The notes under the pieces were generated by a model. That model saw only the letters and a program-made list of their open reading frames with translations, was not told the origin of the DNA and made no database searches. A program made the translations under genes and the position numbers. This document shows positions 1 to 8,235 of a stretch of DNA of 64,000 nt, piece after piece; position 1 is the stretch's first letter, and each line of letters opens with the position of its first letter. The DNA comes from Bog-159 sp963818855. GTDB taxonomy: Bacteria; Acidobacteriota; Terriglobia; Bryobacterales; Bryobacteraceae. The stretch covers positions 310,001 through 374,000 of the forward strand of contig CAWFUH010000002.1 in assembly GCA_963818855.1 (NCBI GenBank), written 5' to 3'.

Positions 1-204
1 CTTGAAACCATGTCCGAGAGGGATCGCCGGATTCTGAAAGCGGTCTATCTTGATGAAATGAGCAGAAACGATATCTGCCGGCTGTTTCAGATAGATCCGG
101 GTTACTTGCGCGTCATGCTCTACCGCGCAAAGGAACAGTTCCGCAAAATCTACTGCCTCACGGTTGCCCAGGTTCCGTTTGCCCTCGAAGACGAAGAAGA
201 GTGA
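1..204 (+). CDS. RNA polymerase sigma factor, sigma-70 family, C-terminal part
   Basis: Only the last 67 codons are in the window; the frame is open from base 1, so the ATG at 10 need not be the start. The peptide reads as sigma region 4: a helix-turn-helix around LKAVYLDEMSRNDICRLF followed by a recognition-helix-like LRVMLYRAKEQFRK, then an acidic tail (EDEEE). Region 4 contacts the -35 promoter element. ECF or another group cannot be decided from this fragment. Its 3' end overlaps the 3' end of convergent ispF by 47 nt, so both genes use the same DNA in different frames there. Confidence 0.7.
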   Translation, partial: LETMSERDRRILKAVYLDEMSRNDICRLFQIDPGYLRVMLYRAKEQFRKIYCLTVAQVPFALEDEEE

Positions 205-667
205 CAATAGCCTGAGCCTCCGCCGACCGGCCTTCACCAACCGGGCCGACGCCCTCCGCGGTCTTGAACTTCAGGGACACGCGGTCCAGATCGAGTTCCA
301 GGGTTGCGGCGAGTTGGCGGCGGATGGCGTCCCGATAATCTTTTAGCTTGGGACGTTCCAGAATCACGGTGGAATCCACGTTCACGATCCGGTAACCGCG
401 GCCCATCGCCAGATCGCGCGCGTGGACCAGGAATTGAAGACTGCCGGCGCCTTGCCATCGCGGGTCGGTATCGGGAAAGTGCATGCCGATGTCCCCTAGT
501 GCGGCCGCGCCCAGGATGGCGTCTGTAATGGCGTGCGCCAGAACATCGGCGTCGGAATGGCCTTCGAGGCCGTACGGGGCGGGGATAGCGACTCCGCCCA
601 GGATCAGGGGACGATCGGGTGCCAGCCGGTGCGCATCCCAGCCGAGACCCGTGCGGTATTCGCTCAC
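158..667 (-). CDS. ispF: 2-C-methyl-D-erythritol 2,4-cyclodiphosphate synthase
   Basis: Converts CDP-methylerythritol 2-phosphate to the cyclodiphosphate in the MEP pathway to isopentenyl diphosphate; a cytosolic trimer. At 169 aa it has the family's usual length. The metal-binding residues are visible: GWDAHR (D11, H13) and the HSDADVLAH stretch (H45), plus the conserved TAEGVGPVGEG near the C-terminus. Its ATG overlaps the TGA of ispD by 4 nt (ATGA), so the two are translationally coupled. It is the last gene of a yacL-ispD-ispF operon and runs tail-to-tail into the sigma factor gene. Confidence 0.95.
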   Translation of the reverse strand: MSEYRTGLGWDAHRLAPDRPLILGGVAIPAPYGLEGHSDADVLAHAITDAILGAAALGDIGMHFPDTDPRWQGAGSLQFLVHARDLAMGRGYRIVNVDSTVILERPKLKDYRDAIRRQLAATLELDLDRVSLKFKTAEGVGPVGEGRSAEAQAIVTLLRLRGQTEPGQP

Positions 668-1398
668 AGTTCGCGGGGCGCGGTTTCCTCTTCCAGGAAC
701 AGCCGCGCCAGGTCCATATCGCTGGGCTTAGTGATCTTGATGTTGCGGTCGCTGCCCAGCACCACGCTGACTTCCACTTCCAGCCGCTCCACCAGGCTCG
801 ATTCATCGGTGGCGGTGAAGCCGTCGCTCTGTGCGGCGGCGAAGGCCCGCACCAGCAGATCGTAGCGGAAAACCTGCGGCGTTTGCGCCAGCACCAGCTT
901 TTCGCGCGGCAGCGTGGCGCGGATCTTGGCTTTGCTGGTCTGGGCGCGGGTCACCTGCTTCACCGTATCTACCGGCACGATTCCCACAATAGCCGCGCCG
1001 GTTTCGGCGGCTTCGTCGATTACCTTTTCGATGGTTTCCAGATCGATGAAGGGCCGCACGGCGTCGTGCACCGCTACCAGCGTGGTATCGGGATCGAGCG
1101 CCGCCAGGGCGTTTTCCACGGATTGCTGCCGCGAATTGCCGCCTTCCACCACGCGCATTTTCTTGCCGGATACTTCGCGCTGGAGCATTTCCGCGACCCA
1201 ATCCAGATCCTCGTGCCGCACGGCCACCACGATCTCGGCGACGCGCGGTATCGCGGCAAACTTGCGCACCGAATGCAGCAGGATGGGAGCGCCATCCAGC
1301 AGCATGAACTGCTTCCTACTGGTGCCCGCTTTCTCGGCGGACGTCCGGCCCATGCGGGTACCAAGCCCCGCCGCGGGCAGAATCACAGCCACTTTCAT
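664..1398 (-). CDS. ispD: 2-C-methyl-D-erythritol 4-phosphate cytidylyltransferase
   Basis: Transfers CMP from CTP to methylerythritol 4-phosphate, the MEP pathway step two reactions before IspF. The 244-aa protein begins with the nucleotide-binding signature LPAAGLGTRMG, followed by a lysine-containing loop (SRKQFMLLDG), and has the internal VHDAVRPF motif and the late TDESSLVE motif of the family. It lies 9 nt downstream of the yacL-like gene and overlaps ispF by 4 nt. The same gene order with yacL upstream is known in Bacillus, which supports one transcript. Confidence 0.95.
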   Translation of the reverse strand: MKVAVILPAAGLGTRMGRTSAEKAGTSRKQFMLLDGAPILLHSVRKFAAIPRVAEIVVAVRHEDLDWVAEMLQREVSGKKMRVVEGGNSRQQSVENALAALDPDTTLVAVHDAVRPFIDLETIEKVIDEAAETGAAIVGIVPVDTVKQVTRAQTSKAKIRATLPREKLVLAQTPQVFRYDLLVRAFAAAQSDGFTATDESSLVERLEVEVSVVLGSDRNIKITKPSDMDLARLFLEEETAPREL

Positions 1399-1407
1399 AG
1401 AGTCGCT

Positions 1408-2505
1408 CTACGATTCTATCGTGGTTTTCTCGGTGGTGAGGGGCTCGGTCTTGCGCGGCAACCGGTCGTGCCGCTCGGCGCCGGCCGCGGCCACGGCGTG
1501 CATGCGCTCGTCGAACTTGCCGAATATCATCTTGCCCGCGGTAGTTTGTAACACGCTCGTAACTGAGATATCGATGGTCTTGGAGATCATCTTGCGCGCG
1601 TTGTCTACCACCACCATGGTGCCGTCATCGAGATAGGCGACGCCCTGGTTATACTCTTTGCCTTCTTTCAGGATGAACACACGCATGGTCTCGCCGGGCA
1701 GCACAATGGGCTTCAGCGCATTGGCCAGTTCGTTGATGTTGAGCACTTGCACGCCGTGCAGTTGCGCGACCTTATTCAGATTGAAATCGTTGGTGATGAT
1801 CTTCGAGTCGTAGACCTTGCCCAGTTCTATCAGCTTCATATCCACTTCGCGCACGTGCGGGAAATCGTCTTCGACAATCTGCACGTTCAGGTGCGCCATC
1901 TTCTGGATGCGCTGCAGAATATCCAGCCCGCGGCGCCCGCGGTTGCGCTTCATGGAATCGGCGGAATCGGCCACCAGTTGCAGCTCGCGCAAAACAAACT
2001 GCGGGATAACCAGCACGCCATCGAGAAAGCCGGTCTCGGCGATATCGGCGATGCGGCCGTCGATAATGACGCTGGTGTCCAGGATTTTGAAGGATTTCTT
2101 CGATGCCTTCTCGCCGCCGAAAACCCCACCCAACGCGGACAAGTTGAGCATGTCGCCCTTCTGGGCGCCAACGATCAGGCCGACGTAAGTCATCCAGAGC
2201 AGCAGGCTCACTTGTATAAAAGGAATCAACTGGGAGCCGGTGCCCCCCTCCACGCGCACCCAGTTCAGCACCAGCGACATGAAAAAAGCTCCGATGATGC
2301 CGAGTACCGATCCGAAGGCCGCCCCGATCAGCCGCTTCAGGCTGACTTGTTCCAGGCGCACTTCGAAGAAGATAATACAACCGCCGAGGATTAGTCCCGC
2401 CAATGCCGCCCAAGGTGAAGGAGCCGGGAAAAAGGGATGCAGCAGGTAGCCGGACGCAGTTAATACGAGCACGAATATGATGCGAACGATAGTTAAATCG
2501 AACAT
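1408..2505 (-). CDS. YacL-like membrane protein with PIN and TRAM domains
   Basis: A 365-aa protein with about four N-terminal membrane segments (residues ~5-125), a PIN nuclease-fold domain starting at KILDTSVIIDGR and carrying further acidic residues (ITNDFNLNK), and a C-terminal TRAM-like beta domain, a predicted RNA-binding fold (around KEYNQGVAYLDDGTMVVV). The family is the YacL/PIN-TRAM ATPase-less group found beside ispD in many bacteria. A membrane-anchored RNase acting on structured RNA is plausible, but the substrate is unknown. First gene of the operon with ispD and ispF; a strong -10 lies about 90 nt upstream. Confidence 0.85.
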   Translation of the reverse strand: MFDLTIVRIIFVLVLTASGYLLHPFFPAPSPWAALAGLILGGCIIFFEVRLEQVSLKRLIGAAFGSVLGIIGAFFMSLVLNWVRVEGGTGSQLIPFIQVSLLLWMTYVGLIVGAQKGDMLNLSALGGVFGGEKASKKSFKILDTSVIIDGRIADIAETGFLDGVLVIPQFVLRELQLVADSADSMKRNRGRRGLDILQRIQKMAHLNVQIVEDDFPHVREVDMKLIELGKVYDSKIITNDFNLNKVAQLHGVQVLNINELANALKPIVLPGETMRVFILKEGKEYNQGVAYLDDGTMVVVDNARKMISKTIDISVTSVLQTTAGKMIFGKFDERMHAVAAAGAERHDRLPRKTEPLTTEKTTIES

Positions 2506-2562
2506 GAGAACACCACTTTCCGGGTGAATTCGAGAGAGCGCAGGAAAGCCGATCCGTCCTCT

Positions 2563-2589
2563 CGACCCTGATCGCGAACAACAGGGTCG
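2563..2589 (-). other. 5' leader stem-loop of the yacL-ispDF transcript
   Basis: Perfect 8-bp inverted repeat (CGACCCTG at 2563-2570 and CAGGGTCG at 2582-2589) with an 11-nt loop. It lies directly downstream of the predicted -10 at 2597-2602, so a transcript from that promoter would begin with or very near this hairpin. It could stabilise the 5' end of the mRNA. Role inferred. Confidence 0.4.
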
Positions 2590-2596
2590 CGCGAAG

Positions 2597-2605
2597 ATTA
2601 TAGCA
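2597..2605 (-). promoter_or_regulatory. Extended -10 promoter of the yacL-ispD-ispF operon
   Basis: The minus strand reads TGCTATAAT, a perfect TATAAT with the TG of an extended -10 element; no convincing -35 is present at 16-18 bp. The expected start is near 2590, giving an ~85-nt leader before the ATG at 2505. Confidence 0.55.
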
Positions 2606-2662
2606 TTGAAATCGACGCCGCGCTGCTCACTCAGTTAGTTTTTGGATAGCCGGCCCACGACA

Positions 2663-4771
2663 CTAAAGGCCGTCCTGCGGTAAGGCAAATGCAACGTAGT
2701 TCCCGCCCGATGGGGCGCCGCACTTGCCTCCGCCGGCGGCAACCACCACGAACTGGCGCCCGTTCACTTCGTAAGTGGCGGGCGTGGCGTTACCCCCCGC
2801 GGGCAGCGTAGCTTCCCACAGCAACTTACCCGTGGATTTATCGTACGCGTGAAACTTGCGGTCGTGCACCGTCGCGGCAATGAATAACAAGCCACCCGCG
2901 GTCACGACAGGCCCGCCGTAGTTCTCGCTGCCGGTTTGGTGTTGGCCTTGCGCGGCCAATTCGGGATACTCGCCGAATGGGATTTTCCAGGCGATTTCAC
3001 CCTGGTTCAGGTCGATGGCGTTAAGCGTTCCCCAGGGCGGTTCGACAGCCGGGTAACCATCCGGATCGAGAAACTTGTTGTAGCCGTCAATCCGATATTT
3101 CTGTTCAATCGGCCACGGACTCGGTGCCACGCCCGCTAAAGGCGCGCTTTTGCCGGTGGTCACATACGTAACGATGGCGGCTAGAGCCACAGGCGCCAAT
3201 TGCGCGAACGCCGGCATGCGTCCGCTTCCGTCATGTATGATGGCAGCGATCTGCGCAGGAGTGCGGCGGGTGGAGATGTCGATCAAGGAAGGAAATTCCG
3301 GCGGAGTGCCTTGCCGATCCTGGCGGTGACACCCGGCGCAGCGCGCCTCATACAAGCCTCGGCTGGTATTCCGGCTGGCCGGTGCATCCACGAGCCGCAG
3401 AATCCAGGGCATCTCGTTGGCATTCACGTAGAGCAACCCGGTGGCTGGATCGAATGCCGCACCGCCCCACTCGGCGCCGCCATCGAAGCCGGGAAAGATA
3501 ACGGTGCCTTCCAGGCTGGGCGGCACAAACTGGCCGGCGCTGCGCACCTGCCGCAATCGCGCGAGCACCGCGGCGTGCGCTTCGGGCGTGCGGTTGGTGA
3601 CCATGTCGTCCGTGAAGATCTGGCGGGCGAACGGAGGCGGCTTCAACGGCAGCGGCTGGCGTCCTACGGCAACCTCACCTTCGGCTTCCGAAGCGGGCAC
3701 GGACCGCTCCTCAATCGGAAACAGCGGCTGGCCGGACGCACGATCGAACAGGAACACATGGCCGGACTTGGTGATTTGCGCCACCGCATCCACCGCGCGG
3801 CCATCGTGACGAACTGTCACCAGGTTGGGAGGAGCCGGAAAATCGCGGTCCCAAAGATCGTGGTGGACCGCCTGAAAATGCCACACGCGCTCGCCGGTAT
3901 CCGCCTTCAGTGCTAGCAAAGTGTTGGCGAACAGGTCATCGCCTTTGCGATTCGCGCCGTAGAAATCGAACGCCGCCGAGCCGGTCGGAACATATACCAG
4001 GCCGCGCTTCTCGTCGAGGCTCATGCCCGCCCAGTTATTGGCCGCGCCGATGTACTGCCAGGCGTCCTTCGGCCACGTGTCGTAACCATACTCGCCGGGG
4101 TGCGGGATGGTGTGGAATGTCCAGCGGATTTTGCCGGTGCGGACATCATAAGCACGGATGTCTCCGGGTGATGCGGGCAGGGTTTCGGGAACAATGCTGC
4201 CCATGATCAGCAGATCTTTATAAATAATGCCGGGGCTGGTCGCCGAAATGGACATCTCCGCGGCAGGCCGGCCGAGCCCCTCACGCAGGTCTACGCGGCC
4301 GGCGTCGCCGAATGCTTTGATGGGGGTGCCCGTGCCCGCATCGATGGCGTAAAGCCAGTGACCGGCAGCGAAGAAAATGCGCTGATCGGCGCCATCCCCC
4401 CAATAAGTGACGCCGCGGTTGCGGGCTTTGCCGAAATCGCGCTGGTGCTGCCGCGGATCGAAAGACCAGCGCAGTTTGCCGCTGGCCGCGTCCAGCGCAA
4501 TCAGCCGCAGCTTGGGCGAGGTCGCATACAGCACCCCATCCACGATGATGGGATTGCATTCCATTTCGGAATCGACGGAGGCATCCCCGGTCTCGAAGGT
4601 CCAGGCCACCTGGAGATGCGCAACGTTGCTTCTATTGATCTGATCGAGCGCCGAATAGCGGATGCTGTCGGGGCCGCCGCCATAGACGGTCCACTCGCGA
4701 TACGGTCCGGCGGCATTGAGGGCGACGCCGAGCAGAGCGGCGCTAGCGGCAATTGCGGCTGGCATTCGCAC
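2663..4771 (-). CDS. PQQ-dependent dehydrogenase with internal cytochrome c domain
   Basis: Secreted quinoprotein of the PQQ glucose/alcohol dehydrogenase family: eight-bladed propeller repeats such as WTFETGD, VYVPTGSAAFDF and a C-terminal GGLLFIAATVHDRKFHAYD blade. A c-type haem motif CAGCH lies near residue 477, with a candidate axial Met in GSGRMPAF, inserted before the last blades rather than at the end, so electrons could pass from PQQ to haem within one chain. A hydrophobic signal peptide (ends near GVALNAAG) indicates periplasmic location. I place the start at the GTG at 4771 because a TATATT hexamer at 4782-4787 lies upstream of it; an in-frame TTG at 4816 would start upstream of that promoter, and ATG 4765 is an alternative. 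Substrate not predictable. Confidence 0.8.
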   Translation of the reverse strand: MRMPAAIAASAALLGVALNAAGPYREWTVYGGGPDSIRYSALDQINRSNVAHLQVAWTFETGDASVDSEMECNPIIVDGVLYATSPKLRLIALDAASGKLRWSFDPRQHQRDFGKARNRGVTYWGDGADQRIFFAAGHWLYAIDAGTGTPIKAFGDAGRVDLREGLGRPAAEMSISATSPGIIYKDLLIMGSIVPETLPASPGDIRAYDVRTGKIRWTFHTIPHPGEYGYDTWPKDAWQYIGAANNWAGMSLDEKRGLVYVPTGSAAFDFYGANRKGDDLFANTLLALKADTGERVWHFQAVHHDLWDRDFPAPPNLVTVRHDGRAVDAVAQITKSGHVFLFDRASGQPLFPIEERSVPASEAEGEVAVGRQPLPLKPPPFARQIFTDDMVTNRTPEAHAAVLARLRQVRSAGQFVPPSLEGTVIFPGFDGGAEWGGAAFDPATGLLYVNANEMPWILRLVDAPASRNTSRGLYEARCAGCHRQDRQGTPPEFPSLIDISTRRTPAQIAAIIHDGSGRMPAFAQLAPVALAAIVTYVTTGKSAPLAGVAPSPWPIEQKYRIDGYNKFLDPDGYPAVEPPWGTLNAIDLNQGEIAWKIPFGEYPELAAQGQHQTGSENYGGPVVTAGGLLFIAATVHDRKFHAYDKSTGKLLWEATLPAGGNATPATYEVNGRQFVVVAAGGGKCGAPSGGNYVAFALPQDGL

Positions 4772-4781
4772 GATGATTCTC

Positions 4782-4787
4782 AATATA
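4782..4787 (-). promoter_or_regulatory. Possible -10 of the PQQ dehydrogenase gene
   Basis: TATATT on the minus strand, 10 nt before the GTG at 4771 and 16 nt before the ATG at 4765, with no clear -35. It helps decide the start codon. Confidence 0.35.
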
Positions 4788-4937
4788 GCGCGAGTCGCGG
4801 ACCAGACCCGCGGCAAATTTTAGAACTCCGAGCAAGGCTGAAGCGTTTGATCGGCATGAGAACCCACATCCCCGCCTTTTGCCGTGCTTGCTGCTGCATC
4901 CTGACCCGCCGCGAATCTGGAGGTCTGCCCGACATAC

Positions 4938-4966
4938 TTGCATTTCCCTTTTTCTTCGCCCACAAT
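4938..4966 (+). promoter_or_regulatory. Weak sigma-70-like promoter upstream of lexA
   Basis: TTGCAT (4938-4943), 17-nt spacer, CACAAT (4961-4966); only 3/6 and 4/6 matches to consensus. A Shine-Dalgarno-like GAGAGGAG follows at 4973-4980, nine nt before the ATG. I could not find a dyad that would serve as a LexA operator. Confidence 0.3.
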
Positions 4967-4989
4967 AATACAGAGAGGAGAATGCGTGT

Positions 4990-5616
4990 ATGGCTCTGAC
5001 CCGCCGCCAAAAGCAAGTGATCGACTTAATTGCGAAATTTGTGGACGACAACGGCTACAGCCCCAGCTACGAAGAACTGGCGCAAGGCCTGCAGTTGGCT
5101 TCGCTCGCCACCGTGCATAAACACATCTCCGCGCTGACGGAGAAGAACTATTTGAAGCGCGGCGTGAATCAGAGCCGTTCGCTCGAATTGGGACCGAAGT
5201 ACATTCAGGAGAACCGCCGCCATCGGGAGACCGCAGCGCTGGAGGTGCCGCTGCTGGGACGGATCGCGGCGGGGCTACCGGTGGAATCGGTAGAGCAGCG
5301 GGCCACGCTCAGCTTCGCCGACTTCGTGGGCAACCCGGATACGTTCGCGCTGGAAGTGCGCGGCGAGTCGATGATCGGCGATCACATTTGCAATGGAGAC
5401 ATGGTTCTTCTGCAGCGCACCAGTGAAGTGCGCGACGGCGAAATTGTGGTGGCGCTGGTGGAAGGCGCGGAGACCACGCTGAAACGTTTTTATCGCGAAC
5501 CGGGAGGCAAGGTTCGGCTACAGCCCGCCAACCCCGCTCTGCAGCCGATCATCGTGCCGGCCGCGGACGTAGAGATACAGGGGCGCTTACTCGCCGTGTT
5601 GCGCAAGTATAAATAA
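4990..5616 (+). CDS. lexA: LexA repressor, SOS regulator
   Basis: 208 aa, the usual LexA length. An N-terminal winged helix (residues ~1-65, with YSPSYEELAQGL) is followed by the S24-type autoprotease domain. The self-cleavage bond is Ala94-Gly95 in RIAAGLP, the nucleophile is Ser127 in GESMIGDHI and the general base Lys165 in TTLKRFY. RecA filaments stimulate cleavage and derepress DNA-repair genes. The gene is monocistronic, divergent from the PQQ dehydrogenase. The operator sequence used by this LexA is not evident from its own promoter. Confidence 0.95.
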   Translation: MALTRRQKQVIDLIAKFVDDNGYSPSYEELAQGLQLASLATVHKHISALTEKNYLKRGVNQSRSLELGPKYIQENRRHRETAALEVPLLGRIAAGLPVESVEQRATLSFADFVGNPDTFALEVRGESMIGDHICNGDMVLLQRTSEVRDGEIVVALVEGAETTLKRFYREPGGKVRLQPANPALQPIIVPAADVEIQGRLLAVLRKYK

Positions 5617-5677
5617 CTTGACTTATCGCGTAATTGAACTTAGCCGAGGCCGCAGCATTCAGGCCTGACTATCCGTG

Positions 5678-5689
5678 GCCCGTACGGGC
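5678..5689. terminator. Possible shared terminator between lexA and the DUF2934 gene
   Basis: GCCCGTACGGGC is a 12-bp perfect palindrome (4-bp stem, GTAC loop) between the convergent lexA and DUF2934 genes, followed on the plus strand by TTAGTTTG. The stem is short and the T tract broken, so this is weak. Confidence 0.25.
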
Positions 5690-5983
5690 TTAGTTTGTGG
5701 CTGCCATGGCCAGGGCGCCGCTTAACTCCTGCTCGGCGCGCAGCCAGTCATCTTCGGAAGAGCCGCCTTGATAGCCGCGTGCTTCCCAATAGGAATATGC
5801 TAGTTGGGCTATCTCATCGAACGTCGGACCGGGGCGTTGGCTCAATGCGGACGAAGAACTTATGGCACTCCCGGATGTTTCAGTAACGACGGAGTTCCTG
5901 TGCTTACGTGTACTCTTGGCGCGCGCGGGTGCGGCGGCGGAAGAGACTACCGGCTCGGAACTGGTACTTCTTTTAGTTGCCAT
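5690..5983 (-). CDS. DUF2934 domain protein
   Basis: A 97-aa protein with a low-complexity Ser/Ala/Lys-rich N-terminal half and a C-terminal DUF2934 module: FDEIAQLAYSYWEARG, then SSEDDWLRAEQEL. DUF2934 proteins are frequent in Acidobacteria and Proteobacteria of soils; function unknown. I use the ATG at 5983; an in-frame TTG seven codons upstream would overlap the only purine-rich stretch available as a ribosome site. Convergent with lexA, divergent from the nfeD operon. Confidence 0.7.
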   Translation of the reverse strand: MATKRSTSSEPVVSSAAAPARAKSTRKHRNSVVTETSGSAISSSSALSQRPGPTFDEIAQLAYSYWEARGYQGGSSEDDWLRAEQELSGALAMAATN

Positions 5984-6148
5984 ACAAGGATATTTCACTC
6001 CCAAGGTTTGAGCTTAACTCTCTCGATTTTACCAAATTTCACGCCGCGCACCGTAAAAAGTTTTTATGAATTCCATCACGATTTCGGGGGCGTGCTGTTT
6101 CAGACAAAGAGTATCTACACGCGTGCAACGAGGTATATTAAGGTTATC

Positions 6149-7447
6149 GTGCGATCGCGACTGGCGAGTCTGCTCCTGTTGATAATTTCGGCAGCGAGCG
6201 TAAGCGCTGCGGCGCCGCGAGTACTGGCGGTGGACGTGGATGGCATGATCCATCCAGTAACTGCCGATATACTGGCTCGCGCCATTCAACAGGCCAAACA
6301 AGAAAACGCGGCGGTGCTGCTGGTACGCCTGAATACGCCGGGCGGGTTGATGGACGCCATGCGCAAATCGATTGAAGAAATCATTGCCGCGCCTATGCCG
6401 GTAGTAACCTACGTAGCTCCCAGCGGCGCGCGGGCGGCGTCGGCGGGCTTCTTCATTCTGGAGGCGGGCGATGTGGCGGCGATGGCGCCGGGCACCAATA
6501 CGGGCGCGGCGCATCCGGTGATGATTGGCGGCGAGATGGACGCCATCATGAAGCAGAAGGTGGAAAACGACGCGGCGGCTTCGCTGCGCAGCGTCGTGGC
6601 CAAACGCGGGCGCAACAGCGCGGTGGCCGAGAAAGCCATTCGTGAGAGCCAATCGTTCACCGACAAAGAAGCACTCGACAACCACCTGATCGAGTTAGTC
6701 GCGAACGACGACCAGGACCTGCTAGACAAACTCGACGGCCGCGAGGTCACGCGCCTCGACGGCAGCAAGACCGTGCTGCATACGCGCGGCGCCAGCGTCG
6801 AAGTCTACGAAAAAAATCTGCGCGAGAGAATCATATCGGCGATTGCCGATCCTAACTTGGCGTTGGTTCTGCTGGTGCTGGGCGTGCTCGGCATATACGT
6901 CGAATTCACTTCACCGGGGCTGATCGTACCCGGCATTCTGGGAGCTATCCTGGCGCTGCTGGGTCTCTCGGCTCTGTCAGTGCTGCCAATCAATTGGCTG
7001 GGCGCGGCGCTGTTGCTGCTGTCATTCACGCTGTTTGTGCTGGAGGCTAAGTTCGCCACGCACGGCATACTCGGGGCCGGGGGAGCGTTGTCGATGGTTT
7101 TGGGCGCGGTGATGCTGATCAACAGTCCCGTGCCGGAAATGCGGATTCATCTTGCTACAGCGATCGCTCTGGCATTGCCCTTTTCGCTGATCACGATGGT
7201 GCTGGTCTCGCTGGTGATCCGGGCGCGCCGTAATAAGGTGGTCACGGGCAGTGAGGGCATGATTGGTGAAATCGGCACGGCTGTCACGCCGCTCGCGCCG
7301 GATGGGAAAGTTTTCGTGCGCGGCGAATACTGGAATGCACTGGCGCCGGCGCAGGTGGCGGCGGGCGGGCAGGTGCGGGTAGTGGGCATGGATCAACTCA
7401 AACTCAAGGTGGAAGCTCTTCCGCCGCGGAACGGAGCCGCAACATGA
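6149..7447 (+). CDS. NfeD family membrane serine protease
   Basis: 432 aa: signal peptide (SRLASLLLLIISAASVSA), a ClpP/crotonase-fold protease domain, four or so membrane segments (residues ~230-370) and a C-terminal NfeD OB-fold domain (GMIGEIGTAV to the end). The Ser-Lys dyad is visible: Ser98 in RAASAGFF and Lys173 in SFTDKEAL; LNTPGGLMDA forms the oxyanion region. In archaea and bacteria NfeD cleaves the hydrophobic tail of its partner stomatin/slipin, and here the slipin gene follows with a 4-nt ATGA overlap. Start chosen at the GTG at 6149, preceded by AAGG five nt upstream; the longer upstream reading frame has no membrane-signal logic. Confidence 0.85.
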   Translation: MRSRLASLLLLIISAASVSAAAPRVLAVDVDGMIHPVTADILARAIQQAKQENAAVLLVRLNTPGGLMDAMRKSIEEIIAAPMPVVTYVAPSGARAASAGFFILEAGDVAAMAPGTNTGAAHPVMIGGEMDAIMKQKVENDAAASLRSVVAKRGRNSAVAEKAIRESQSFTDKEALDNHLIELVANDDQDLLDKLDGREVTRLDGSKTVLHTRGASVEVYEKNLRERIISAIADPNLALVLLVLGVLGIYVEFTSPGLIVPGILGAILALLGLSALSVLPINWLGAALLLLSFTLFVLEAKFATHGILGAGGALSMVLGAVMLINSPVPEMRIHLATAIALALPFSLITMVLVSLVIRARRNKVVTGSEGMIGEIGTAVTPLAPDGKVFVRGEYWNALAPAQVAAGGQVRVVGMDQLKLKVEALPPRNGAAT

Positions 7448-8235
7448 TCGACTTCACGAGCTTTACCACGATCGTGATTATTATCGTGGTGCTGTACCTG
7501 CTGTCCTCCATCAAGATCCTGCGCGAGTATGAGCGCGGCGTCATCTTCCGGCTGGGCCGCCTGCTGGATCAACCCAAGGGGCCGGGCATCATCCTGGTGT
7601 TCGCACCTATCGACCGCATGGTACGGGTTTCGCTGCGGGTGGAAACGCTGGAAGTGCCGCCGCAGGACGTAATCACGCGCGACAACGTCACGGTGAAAGT
7701 AAACGCGGTGATTTATTTTCGTGTGCTGGAGCCGCGGCTGGCAATCGTGGAGGTAGCCAATTTCCTGAACGCTACGTCGCAACTGGCGCAAACCACGCTG
7801 CGCAGCGTGCTGGGCGAGGTGGAATTGGACGAGCTTCTGAGCCAGCGCGAAAAGCTCAACCTGCGGCTGCAATCCATCCTCGACCAGCACACCTCGCCTT
7901 GGGGCGTGAAAGTGACCGTGGTGGAAGTGAAGCAGGTGGACTTAGCCGAGCAGATGATTCGTGCCATCGCCCGCCAGGCGGAGGCCGAGCGCGAGCGGCG
8001 TGCCAAGATCATTCATGCGGAAGGCGAATACAGCGCGGCGGAGAAACTGGCAATGGCTGCCGAGGTGATTCAGCACCAGCCGGCCGCCATCCAATTGCGC
8101 TATCTGCAAACATTGGTGGAAATCGGCGTGGAGAAAAACACGACCATTATTTTCCCTCTGCCAATCGATATACTGTCATCTTTGGAGCGTGCGTTGAGCA
8201 AGCTGGGCGAGCCATCCAAACCTGCTAATTCATGA
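7444..8235 (+). CDS. Slipin/stomatin-like SPFH domain membrane protein
   Basis: 263 aa: one N-terminal membrane anchor (residues ~7-23), then the SPFH/Band 7 domain with family motifs ILREYERGVIFRLGR, PGIILVFAPIDRMVRVS and LDQHTSPWGV, and an alpha-helical tail rich in Ala/Glu/Arg (QAEAERERRAKIIHAEGE) typical of stomatin oligomerisation. It forms membrane microdomain scaffolds and is the known partner and substrate of the NfeD protease. Overlaps nfeD and the next gene by 4 nt each, indicating tight co-translation. Confidence 0.9.
   Translation: MIDFTSFTTIVIIIVVLYLLSSIKILREYERGVIFRLGRLLDQPKGPGIILVFAPIDRMVRVSLRVETLEVPPQDVITRDNVTVKVNAVIYFRVLEPRLAIVEVANFLNATSQLAQTTLRSVLGEVELDELLSQREKLNLRLQSILDQHTSPWGVKVTVVEVKQVDLAEQMIRAIARQAEAERERRAKIIHAEGEYSAAEKLAMAAEVIQHQPAAIQLRYLQTLVEIGVEKNTTIIFPLPIDILSSLERALSKLGEPSKPANS

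Noticed and set aside
4817..4989. A LexA operator upstream of lexA
   Set aside because: No dyad resembling known LexA boxes (GAAC-N4-GTTC, CTGT-N8-ACAG) was visible; this lineage may use another sequence.
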